From: Lentisphaerota bacterium
Lineage (GTDB): Bacteria > Verrucomicrobiota > Lentisphaeria > Victivallales > Victivallaceae
Length of the DNA: 64,000 nt
Assembly (NCBI GenBank): GCA_015061805.1
Contig: SUVV01000002.1
Location: forward strand, 62,001-126,000
Direction of reading: 5' to 3'
Of this stretch, positions 43,380 to 50,612 are shown piece after piece. The notes under the pieces are model-generated. The model was not told where the DNA came from, searched no databases, and worked only from the letters and a program-made list of their open reading frames with translations. The position numbers and the translations under genes are program-made. Positions within the stretch are counted from its first letter, which is position 1. The number at the start of each line of letters is the position of its first letter.

Positions 43380-44758
43380 TGTTGTTTTTCCTGATTGATT
43401 TCGTTGAAGATTTTCTGTTTCTGTTTAATGCCGACAGGTTCGATGGCGTCGAGCAGTTCGGTTGCGGCGTAACCCACGGCCTGCCGGAACGAGTCACCCA
43501 TATTCAGCGATGCCAGCTGGATTATTCCGGAGATGGCGGCGTTGAGGTCGCGGACGGCGAATTTCCGGTTGTAGAGCACCTCCGGAACGGGGATATCGAG
43601 ATCGTAACGCTGCATGATCTTCCAGGCTTCGAGTTCCGATTGTTCGAGCAGATCGGCGCGGGAGGCGAGGAACTGGCTGGCATTCTGGAAGTCCCAGGAT
43701 TTTGATTCGGCGCTCTGATTGTTTCTTGAATTGCTCTGAAGCGCGAGGCCGACGATTTCAAAAAGTTCCCGTTTGAGGTGTTCATTTTCATTGCGGATGG
43801 TGGCGGTTTCCACTCCGGATGGGCTGATGAAACGGCTGATGCCCTTTTCATCCACGGCTTCGATGATGGCGGCGCTCCGGGCGACGGTCGCGGAAAAATT
43901 TTCGGTTTTGGAGCCGGACAGATTGAGTTTCTGGGCACCTCTGGCGAAACTTTCTGAAACGACCAGCATGCCGAACATCTGTTTGACCGTATTCATCTGG
44001 GCTTCGGATTCATTGTTGAGGATCGCTTCGCTGATGTTGACGACATCTTCAAACCAGTGACCGCCGCCGATGCCGAATCCGTCAGGTTCGGTGACGCCGA
44101 TCAGCGGGACGATGCCGGTCATATTGATTCCGGAATCGATTTCGCGTACGCCGGAATGAGTCTGTTCAAAAAGATGCCAGGTTTCCCGGGTGAAAAGGCG
44201 CCGTCGGCACAGTTTCACCGGAGGAGAAAACGGATCGCGGTTGAGCAGTTCCTCTTCGGTGCAGATCGCCCAGAGCAGTTTGCCGTCTTTACCGTATGCC
44301 CAGTCGGTCACTTGAAGCGGTGAAAGAGCCTTGACGTAAGGGCGGAGCCCCTCCCGGCGGGCGCGTTCGATGGATGGTTTGCCTTCAAAGTCCGGCATTT
44401 CAACAGCGAGCCATGCTCTGCCGTAGACATTGAGCAGAGTGGAGAGCTGGCGCATGACTTCATTGCAGCGCAGTCCGGATGAACTCCAGTCTTCGACCAT
44501 ATCTTCCCGTGCGCCGCGCCGGGCCGGTTCGATTGCCAGCACATACTGGGTGATTTTCTGGGCGATGGCGCGGGGGTAGTTGAAGTAGTAGGCGCGGCGG
44601 CGGCGTTCGGCGAATTCGATATCGATTTCTGAAACGTGGCGGATCAGTGCCTGATCGATATAATTTTTGCCGCCGCGATATGCGGAACTGGCATGTTTCC
44701 AGCGGGATTCGTTGGCGGAATATTCCGGGTGGCGGCGGTGAAAGATGTAGTTGCTCAT
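43376..44758 (-). CDS. Phage portal protein (DUF4055-like)
   Basis: A 460-residue protein. The N-terminal RRAYYFNYPRAIAQKITQYV and the long central stem segment (VVNISEAILNNESEAQMNTV) fit the DUF4055 portal family. C-terminal helices (SQFLASRADLLEQSELEAWK) are also typical. It forms the DNA entry vertex. It begins 30 bp after the small terminase gene. Confidence 0.78.
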   Translation of the reverse strand: MSNYIFHRRHPEYSANESRWKHASSAYRGGKNYIDQALIRHVSEIDIEFAERRRRAYYFNYPRAIAQKITQYVLAIEPARRGAREDMVEDWSSSGLRCNEVMRQLSTLLNVYGRAWLAVEMPDFEGKPSIERARREGLRPYVKALSPLQVTDWAYGKDGKLLWAICTEEELLNRDPFSPPVKLCRRRLFTRETWHLFEQTHSGVREIDSGINMTGIVPLIGVTEPDGFGIGGGHWFEDVVNISEAILNNESEAQMNTVKQMFGMLVVSESFARGAQKLNLSGSKTENFSATVARSAAIIEAVDEKGISRFISPSGVETATIRNENEHLKRELFEIVGLALQSNSRNNQSAESKSWDFQNASQFLASRADLLEQSELEAWKIMQRYDLDIPVPEVLYNRKFAVRDLNAAISGIIQLASLNMGDSFRQAVGYAATELLDAIEPVGIKQKQKIFNEINQEKQQ

Positions 44759-44787
44759 AGTATTCCTGAGGTTGTGGGATGGTGAAG

Positions 44788-45177
44788 TTAAAGTTTTGCT
44801 TCGATGGGATTCAGTTGGACGGTGATTTTATTTTTGTCGTTTTTCTTTTTTCCGGAGGTGTTTTTTTTCCAGCGTTTCGGCCGCCGGTTCTGAAGCCAGA
44901 AGAGAGCGGCGCGGACATCCGGAGCGATCTCTTTGCCGTTGCTGTCTTCGTAACCGGTGGCGCGTTTGAGCAGTGCCGCCTCCACCATGTCGTCGCAAAT
45001 GGAATTGCGCCGTTTGAAAAGTTCATCCAGTTCGGGATGTTGTTTCCGGTAGCGCCGCAAGGTGGACGGTGATACTCCGAGAAACCGGGTCGCCTCGGCG
45101 ATGCTGCTGCCGGAAGTGAGCATTCCGGCGAGTTCCGGCAGGCGTTCCCGGATATTTTCATAACCTTTGTTGTTCAT
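44788..45177 (-). CDS. Terminase small subunit-like HTH protein
   Basis: A 129-residue protein. An N-terminal helix-turn-helix (SIAEATRFLGVSPSTLRRYR) and the motif DDMVEAALLKRATGY ... APDVRAALFWLQNRRPKRW match phage small terminase subunits, which recognise the packaging site. The C-terminus is lysine-rich. The ATG at 45177 lies within the end of the preceding 68-residue gene. Confidence 0.8.
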   Translation of the reverse strand: MNNKGYENIRERLPELAGMLTSGSSIAEATRFLGVSPSTLRRYRKQHPELDELFKRRNSICDDMVEAALLKRATGYEDSNGKEIAPDVRAALFWLQNRRPKRWKKNTSGKKKNDKNKITVQLNPIEAKL

Positions 45178-45364
45178 TTTCCGGTTTGTTCTCCTGGGTT
45201 GCTGTGGTTTTGCAGCCATGCCCCGGATCGTCAACACGTTTTGCTGCGGGAAGAGTGATTTTCACCCGGTTCAGCACGGTGCACAGGCGCTTTATTCCGG
45301 AAAGTGAATAGATACTGCCGGAATTTGAGATCAACGGCAACTGGGGGAAGGTAACTTTTTTCAT
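45158..45364 (-). CDS. Small protein leading the phage head operon
   Basis: A 68-residue protein, MKKVTFPQLPLISNSGSIYS and onward, ending in a Lys/Glu/Asn/Gln-rich tail. I chose the ATG at 45364, which has AAGGAA 6 nt upstream; the ATG at 45370 would have no spacing to that site. It is the first gene after the operator region and overlaps the small terminase gene by 20 bp. Function unknown. Confidence 0.5.
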   Translation of the reverse strand: MKKVTFPQLPLISNSGSIYSLSGIKRLCTVLNRVKITLPAAKRVDDPGHGCKTTATQENKPENEQQRL

Positions 45365-45390
45365 ATTCATTTCCTTGTTTTGATAAGATA

Positions 45391-45406
45391 ATTGCATTCG
45401 TGCAAT
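45391..45406. promoter_or_regulatory. Palindromic operator O1 of the phage cassette
   Basis: ATTGCATTCGTGCAAT is a 6-bp inverted repeat with a 4-nt centre (TTGCA arms). It lies 27 bp before the leftward small gene. Confidence 0.7.
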
Positions 45407-45461
45407 AAAAAATTAATAATCAACTTTTCGTTATTTAAGTACTTTACGAAAATGCATTATA

Positions 45462-45477
45462 ATTGCATTGGTGCAAT
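45462..45477. promoter_or_regulatory. Palindromic operator O2 of the phage cassette
   Basis: ATTGCATTGGTGCAAT matches O1 except for one base in the centre. It lies midway between the divergent genes. Confidence 0.7.
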
Positions 45478-45523
45478 TATCAAGGGGTGGAAACGCTTTT
45501 TTTTGAAAAATATTTGCATTTTT

Positions 45524-45539
45524 CTTGCGCTTGTGCAAT
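45524..45539. promoter_or_regulatory. Palindromic operator O3 overlapping the repressor promoter
   Basis: CTTGCGCTTGTGCAAT has the same arms as O1 and O2 with one mismatch. It includes the -35 box of the rightward promoter. Confidence 0.68.
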
Positions 45540-45553
45540 AAACTGGCTATATT
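45525..45553 (+). promoter_or_regulatory. Predicted promoter of the repressor gene
   Basis: TTGCGC (45525-45530), 17 bp and TATATT (45548-45553). The -35 box lies inside operator O3, so bound repressor would shut off its own gene. Confidence 0.6.
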
Positions 45554-45621
45554 GTGAACTGATTAACAGTCGGCTTTAACATATTAATATACTAACGGCT
45601 GTATTGTCAAGGAGGAAAAAA

Positions 45622-46494
45622 GTGAAAATCGACGATGCACTCCGCATCCGGCTGGCAGAGGTGGTCGGACAGAATGGCGGTGTGAAAAAATTTGCCGCTT
45701 GCAGCGGGGTCGATGCTGCCAATATTTCCCGGTATCTCCGGGGGATTTCCCGCAGTATAAAAGATGACAACTGGGAGAAACTGGTTCCGTTTCTGGAAAA
45801 CAGCTGTAAAAAGATATCTGCCGGGCGCGGCACCTCCTTTATTGTTTCCAGTTGTGAATTGACCGAATTCATTACCGGCCGGATGAAACTTGCCCGGATA
45901 TCCAATGTGGAAAAATTGTGTCAGCGGATGAATTTCGACAGTTACGAAACGCTCCGCCGCCATATCAGCGGCAACCTCAACTGGCCGGTCGAAACTTTAT
46001 CCCGGGTGTTTGAAGTATTGTCGGTGGCTATTGAAGAAACTCCCCTTTCGGAAGCGGAGCGGCAATTGTTCGGCAGGAATGATGTTCCGGTTGACCGTGC
46101 CGGGACCTCGCGCACTCTCCCTGTGCTTTGCGGTATGGAAAACGGTGCGCTGGCAATGGATGGTTCGATCGCGGTCGCCGGCGGTACGCGGCGGGAACTC
46201 CGGGCGTTCCGGATATCCGGGGATGAGATGATGCCGCTGCTGCTGCCGGGGGATGTGGTCATTGCGGAAAAGGTCGGATCATTTGATGACATTCCGGACA
46301 ATGCGCTGGTGCTGGTCCGGTTGAATGATCAGGAGGATGCGCCGGAAGCGATGTTCTGCCGCCGTTTCCGCCGGATTAGCGGATGCCCTGCGGTCTTGAG
46401 CAGCGATGCTCCCGCCGGAGAATGGTTTACGGTTTCGGCTGAATCGGTTCAATGGTGCGGGGTAGTCCGGCGCCGAATCAGTGAATTTTTTTGA
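45622..46494 (+). CDS. Phage-type repressor with S24-like C-terminal domain lacking the catalytic Ser
   Basis: A 290-residue regulator. An N-terminal helix-turn-helix (VKKFAACSGVDAANISRYLR) is near residues 15-35, and a second possible HTH (NVEKLCQRMNFDSYETLRRH) is near 96-115. The last 110 residues have the LexA/CI S24 fold pattern SGDEMMPLLLPGDVVIAEK. The usual catalytic Ser of GDSM is Glu (E202), and no clear catalytic Lys follows. Self-cleavage is therefore unlikely. The GTG start follows AGGAGG by 6 nt. It is divergent from the head genes across three operators. Confidence 0.85.
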   Translation: MKIDDALRIRLAEVVGQNGGVKKFAACSGVDAANISRYLRGISRSIKDDNWEKLVPFLENSCKKISAGRGTSFIVSSCELTEFITGRMKLARISNVEKLCQRMNFDSYETLRRHISGNLNWPVETLSRVFEVLSVAIEETPLSEAERQLFGRNDVPVDRAGTSRTLPVLCGMENGALAMDGSIAVAGGTRRELRAFRISGDEMMPLLLPGDVVIAEKVGSFDDIPDNALVLVRLNDQEDAPEAMFCRRFRRISGCPAVLSSDAPAGEWFTVSAESVQWCGVVRRRISEFF

Positions 46495-46501
46495 AAAGCA
46501 C

Positions 46502-46529
46502 TTGACTTTACGGAAATTTGTTTTACATT
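46502..46529 (+). promoter_or_regulatory. Predicted promoter of the moxR operon
   Basis: TTGACT (46502-46507), 16 bp and TACATT (46524-46529). The -10 box is inside the palindrome at 46521-46543. Confidence 0.5.
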
Positions 46530-46543
46530 GGACAAATGTAAAA
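46521..46543. promoter_or_regulatory. Palindromic operator candidate before moxR
   Basis: TTTTACATT and AATGTAAAA form a perfect 9-bp inverted repeat with a 5-nt centre. A further half site AATGTAAAA (46573-46581) overlaps the moxR start codon. Confidence 0.55.
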
Positions 46544-46580
46544 TGATCATGCTTGCAAATTTTTTGGAGGTCAATGTAAA

Positions 46581-47603
46581 ATGGAACAGAACGATATTCA
46601 GCTTTTACAGCAGGAAGTCCGCCGGGTGGCAACTCCGCTGCAGAGTGTTCGCGGCGAGATGTCCCGGATCATCGCCGGTCAGGAAGCACTGGTCGAAAGA
46701 CTGCTTCTGGCATTGGTTTCAGACGGTCATGTGCTGCTTGAAGGGGTCCCCGGTCTTGCCAAGACTCTGGCGGTGAAAACGCTTGCCAAAACTCTCTCCT
46801 GCAGTTTTTCCCGTTTGCAGTTCACCCCCGATCTGCTCCCGGCGGATGTGGTGGGAACGCGCATTTACAACGCTCCCACCGGAGAATTTTCCACCCGGAT
46901 CGGCCCCGTGAGTGCCAATATCGTGCTGGCGGATGAGATCAACCGCGCTCCGGCGAAAGTTCAGAGCGCTCTTCTGGAAGCCATGCAGGAAAAACAGATC
47001 ACCATCGGCGGCGAACGCTTTGCTTTGCCGGATCCGTTCCTGGTGATGGCGACCCAGAACCCCATCGAACAGGAGGGAACCTACCCCCTGCCGGAAGCAC
47101 AGTTGGATCGTTTCATGTTCAAACTCCGCATCACCTACCCCTCGCGCAGTGAGGAATTGAGCGTGATCGACCGCATGGCACATCCGGCACCGCCGCCGGA
47201 AGCGCTTTCCGTTGCCCATGTCGAGGATATCATTGAAGCACGGAAAATGGTCGACCGTATATACATGGACGAGAAGATCATGGAATATATCCTCGATCTG
47301 GTTATCGCCACCCGCCCCGGACAGCGCAAATCGCTTTCCAACCGTCAGGCGGGGGTGAATCTTGGCGGTATCGACCATCTGGTAAGTTTCGGTGCTTCAC
47401 CGCGCGCCTCCATCGCTCTGGCTCTGGCGGCGAAAGGTCTGGCACTGCTCCGGGAACGGGCATTCGTTCTGCCGCAGGATGTGAAAGATATTGCTCCGGA
47501 TGTGCTGCGCCACCGACTGGTGCTTTCCTACGAAGCCGAAGCGGAGAATATCGATGCTGATGCAGTGATCTCCCGTTTGCTTTCCGAGTTGCGTACCCCC
47601 TGA
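46581..47603 (+). CDS. MoxR-family AAA+ ATPase
   Basis: A 340-residue ATPase. Walker A is EGVPGLAKT near residue 54, Walker B is VLADEINRAPAKVQ near 115, and sensor 1 and Arg-finger regions follow (MATQNPIEQEGTYPLPEAQLDRF, in shorter pieces). MoxR proteins act as chaperones for partner VWA proteins. It heads an operon with DUF58, a membrane protein and a VWA protein. GGAGG lies 10 nt before the ATG. Confidence 0.93.
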   Translation: MEQNDIQLLQQEVRRVATPLQSVRGEMSRIIAGQEALVERLLLALVSDGHVLLEGVPGLAKTLAVKTLAKTLSCSFSRLQFTPDLLPADVVGTRIYNAPTGEFSTRIGPVSANIVLADEINRAPAKVQSALLEAMQEKQITIGGERFALPDPFLVMATQNPIEQEGTYPLPEAQLDRFMFKLRITYPSRSEELSVIDRMAHPAPPPEALSVAHVEDIIEARKMVDRIYMDEKIMEYILDLVIATRPGQRKSLSNRQAGVNLGGIDHLVSFGASPRASIALALAAKGLALLRERAFVLPQDVKDIAPDVLRHRLVLSYEAEAENIDADAVISRLLSELRTP

Positions 47604-47621
47604 TAATCGAGGTTCCGAACT

Positions 47622-48503
47622 ATGTTGCCACCGGAATTGGTTGCCCAGATCCGCCTGCTGGAGATCCGTACCGACCGGGTGGTCGAAGAGATCACCGGCG
47701 GGGCTTACCGCAGTATATTCAAAGGGCGCGGCATTGAATTTGAAGAGGTCAGAGAGTACACATTGGAAGATGATGTCCGCCTGATTGACTGGAATGTTTC
47801 TGCCCGCATGGGTACGGCGTACATCAAAAAGTTCGTTGAAGAACGCGAACTCAATGTGATGTTTCTGGTCGATGTTTCGGCATCCGGCAGTTTCGGTTCG
47901 ACCTCTCAAAGCAAGCGGCGTACGGCGGCGGAACTGGCGGCGCTTCTGGCGTTCAGCGCCGGGAAGAACGGCGACCGCACCGGATTGATGATGTTCAGCG
48001 ACCGCATTGAACTGTTTCTGCCGCCGCGTTCCGGCAGGCGTCATGCGTTGCGGATGATAAGTGAAATGCTCACCTTTGAACCGGAACACAAGGGTACGGA
48101 TATTGCTATGGTATTGTCGGAGTGTGCGCGGATGCTCAAAAAACGGACGATCGTTTTTCTCATCAGCGATTTGATCGATACCGGCGATTTTTCCGATGAA
48201 TTGAAGCTGCTCAACCGCCGCCACGATGTCATCGCATTGAAAATTTCCGACCCGGTCGAAAAACGCTGGCCGGAAAATATGCCGCCGGTGGAACTGGAAG
48301 ATGCCGAGAGCGGCGAAGTCGTAAGTTTCGACCGTCCTCCTGCTGCCTTGAGCGCAGAACTTGCGGCGCTTCAACTTAAATGCGAAGATATCTGCCGTCA
48401 GGCGCAGGTCGATCTGGTCAATGTGGAAAACGGCGGAGATGTGCTTAAACCGCTGATAAGTTTTTTCAGCCGCCGCCGTTACCGTCGCGGGAGGAGACCG
48501 TAA
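47622..48503 (+). CDS. DUF58 domain protein
   Basis: A 293-residue soluble protein with the DUF58 signature GRGIEFEEVREYTLEDDVR and IDWNVSARMGTAYIKKF. The VWA-like part has MFLVDVSASGSF, a MIDAS-type D-S-S run. It is the usual partner of MoxR. It lies 18 bp after moxR and 0 bp before the next gene. Confidence 0.9.
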   Translation: MLPPELVAQIRLLEIRTDRVVEEITGGAYRSIFKGRGIEFEEVREYTLEDDVRLIDWNVSARMGTAYIKKFVEERELNVMFLVDVSASGSFGSTSQSKRRTAAELAALLAFSAGKNGDRTGLMMFSDRIELFLPPRSGRRHALRMISEMLTFEPEHKGTDIAMVLSECARMLKKRTIVFLISDLIDTGDFSDELKLLNRRHDVIALKISDPVEKRWPENMPPVELEDAESGEVVSFDRPPAALSAELAALQLKCEDICRQAQVDLVNVENGGDVLKPLISFFSRRRYRRGRRP

Positions 48504-49523
48504 ATGAAATCTGCTGTAAAAATCGCGCTTATTGCCCTTTCGGCAACCGTGTTGAGTATTCTGCTGATCTGGGGTTCCGGTATTCTCCGGGCGAAATGGT
48601 TCCCGGTGAAACTGGATATCCCGGCGTTGGCAGCGCTGACACCGGCGGATCAACTGGTCATGGGCGAAGATGGAAAAATTGCTTTTGAAATAACGCTTCC
48701 GGCGGGAGTTTCGCCGGAAAATACCGAATTGCAATGCGGTAAAGGCTCTTCCGCTGTCGGTATCCCGGTCTGGCAGAAGCGGCGCTGGAAGTGGGACAAG
48801 GTCAGCTGGCACTTTACTTCCGGTATCCGGGCACTGGTATCCGGTGAAATTCCGGAGGGTGCCGTCACCTTTGATCTGGTCACACTCACCGGGCGCCGGA
48901 GCGGTGAAAAATACCGCGTGGCGATACCGGAATTCACTTCCATCATTCCTTCCGGAGAAAAAAGCGGCGGTGAACTGCTGCTGGCGGGAGTCATGACTCC
49001 CCCGCCGCGCAAGTTCAGCGCCTTGTTTGAACATGCCGGGCGCAACAAATACATCTATATTGCGGCGGCATTGCTGCTGGCGGCGGTACTCTGGCTGATC
49101 GTCCGTCATCTCCGGCGGCACGATCAGGAAAAACTGATTCCCTGCTGGGACGCGGCGCTCGCCGCGATCAACGCCCTGGAAGCGCAATGCCGCAATGGTG
49201 ATATCCTGCCGGTTGCCGGTTTCACGGTGCTGATGGATATCCTGCGTAATTATCTCGAATTGCGCTTCGATCTTCCGGTTTCCCGGCAGACTGCCGCTGA
49301 ATTCGCTTTTGAACTCACCCGTAATTCTTCGCCGCTGCCGGAGAAATACCGTCTGCAGTTGAACCTGTTTTTTGAAAACAGCGACCTTATCCGTTTTGCC
49401 AAGGCTCCGGCGGATAATTCCAGACTTCTGGATGCCGCCCGCGATCTTGCCGGATTCATCCGGGCGACGATCCCGGTCGGGGAAAATAATGGTAACGCCA
49501 AAGATGCGGAGGTGAAATCGTGA
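48504..49523 (+). CDS. Membrane protein of the MoxR-VWA operon (DUF4381/BatD C-term-like)
   Basis: A 339-residue protein. An N-terminal membrane helix (about 6-27), a beta-rich periplasmic domain (to about 180), a second helix (YIYIAAALLLAAVLWLIV) and a cytoplasmic helical domain with ILRNYLELRFDLPVSRQTAAEF, in pieces of 20 or fewer. That last pattern recurs in DUF4381 and BatD-type proteins. It overlaps the VWA gene by 4 bp (GTGA). Exact family uncertain. Confidence 0.7.
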   Translation: MKSAVKIALIALSATVLSILLIWGSGILRAKWFPVKLDIPALAALTPADQLVMGEDGKIAFEITLPAGVSPENTELQCGKGSSAVGIPVWQKRRWKWDKVSWHFTSGIRALVSGEIPEGAVTFDLVTLTGRRSGEKYRVAIPEFTSIIPSGEKSGGELLLAGVMTPPPRKFSALFEHAGRNKYIYIAAALLLAAVLWLIVRHLRRHDQEKLIPCWDAALAAINALEAQCRNGDILPVAGFTVLMDILRNYLELRFDLPVSRQTAAEFAFELTRNSSPLPEKYRLQLNLFFENSDLIRFAKAPADNSRLLDAARDLAGFIRATIPVGENNGNAKDAEVKS

Positions 49524-50539
49524 TCGACTTTCAATATCCATGGATGTTGCTGACTTTGCTGGCGGTACCGCTGATGGCGTGGCGCTTTATGGTTCGCCGC
49601 CGACCGACGGTGGTGATTCCGACAGTGATCCCGGCGCGGCGAATTGCCCGTAAACGGCGTTTGACTCTGCCGGAAATATGTGTGCTTCTGGCGCTGTTTT
49701 TACTCGGCGTGGCGCTGGCGCGTCCCCGGAAAGCTCTGGGCTCGGAGATCATCCGGGCGCAGGGATTGGATATAGTGGTGGCGATCGATCTTTCCGGCAG
49801 TATGCAGGGGATCGACCGTCCCAAGGATATGAATGCCGACCGGTTTATTTCGGCGCTTAATTCCGGCAGGATGCCCAACCGTCTGGCGGTTGCCAAAGCG
49901 GAGATCCGCCGCTTCATCGAAAGCCGTCCAAATGACCGTATCGGTTTGATCGGTTTTGCGGATCTTGCTTACAGTTTTGTGCCGCCGACCTTGGATCACG
50001 CGCTGCTGCTGTCCCGGCTTGATTCACTGGAAATCGGAGAAGTCGGAGAACAGACCGGGATCGCTTCACCCATCGGTACTGCGGTGAAGCGGCTGAAAAA
50101 TTCCACAGCGCCCCGCCGGTTGCTGCTGCTGTTCACCGATGGCGCCAATACGGCGCAAAATCAGTTGACACCGCGGCGGGCGGCAGAAGTTGCAAAAGAA
50201 TTCAATGTCGTGATTCACACCATCGGTATCGGCGGTAATGATGCCTACGCGGTGGTTTCCGGGTTCGGCGGTGCGCGGCTGGTTCCGATGGAGGGAAGTT
50301 ACGATGCCGAACTGCTTCACGATCTGGCGAAGATCACCGGCGGTACCGCATACCATGCCGCTGACAAGGCCGGCATGGAACAGGTGATGAAAGAGATCAA
50401 CGCTCTGGAAAAGACCAACATCACGCAGCCCCGTCCGGTTCATTTCCGGGAATTTGCTCCCATCGCTGCCCTGCTGGCTCTGGCAGTACTGCTTTTCGGA
50501 CAGATCGCCGGATACACCTGGAAAATGCGTTTGCCGTAA
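49520..50539 (+). CDS. VWA-domain membrane protein (BatA-like)
   Basis: A 339-residue protein. Two N-terminal membrane helices precede a VWA domain with the MIDAS motif VVAIDLSGSM near residue 90, the Thr position in GEQTGIASPIGTA and LLLFTDGANTAQ. A C-terminal helix (IAALLALAVLLFGQ) anchors it. It starts with GTG. BatB, BatC and a full BatD do not follow, so the operon is shorter than classical bat loci. Confidence 0.88.
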   Translation: MIDFQYPWMLLTLLAVPLMAWRFMVRRRPTVVIPTVIPARRIARKRRLTLPEICVLLALFLLGVALARPRKALGSEIIRAQGLDIVVAIDLSGSMQGIDRPKDMNADRFISALNSGRMPNRLAVAKAEIRRFIESRPNDRIGLIGFADLAYSFVPPTLDHALLLSRLDSLEIGEVGEQTGIASPIGTAVKRLKNSTAPRRLLLLFTDGANTAQNQLTPRRAAEVAKEFNVVIHTIGIGGNDAYAVVSGFGGARLVPMEGSYDAELLHDLAKITGGTAYHAADKAGMEQVMKEINALEKTNITQPRPVHFREFAPIAALLALAVLLFGQIAGYTWKMRLP

Positions 50540-50565
50540 AAGCGCCTCCCTGACGATACTTCTGC

Positions 50566-50594
50566 TTGAAAAACCTCTGTTCAGGATATATATT
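50566..50594 (+). promoter_or_regulatory. Predicted promoter of the large exported protein gene
   Basis: TTGAAA (50566-50571), 17 bp and TATATT (50589-50594). AAAACCTCT overlapping the -35 and AGAGGTTTT covering the ribosome binding site are inverted repeats of each other. Confidence 0.6.
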
Positions 50595-50612
50595 TCAATA
50601 AAGAGGTTTTTT

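Noticed and set aside
39554-46494. A complete prophage.
   Set aside because: No integrase, replication, tail or lysis genes are present, and genes of ordinary chromosomal type flank it at both ends. No attachment-site duplication could be identified.
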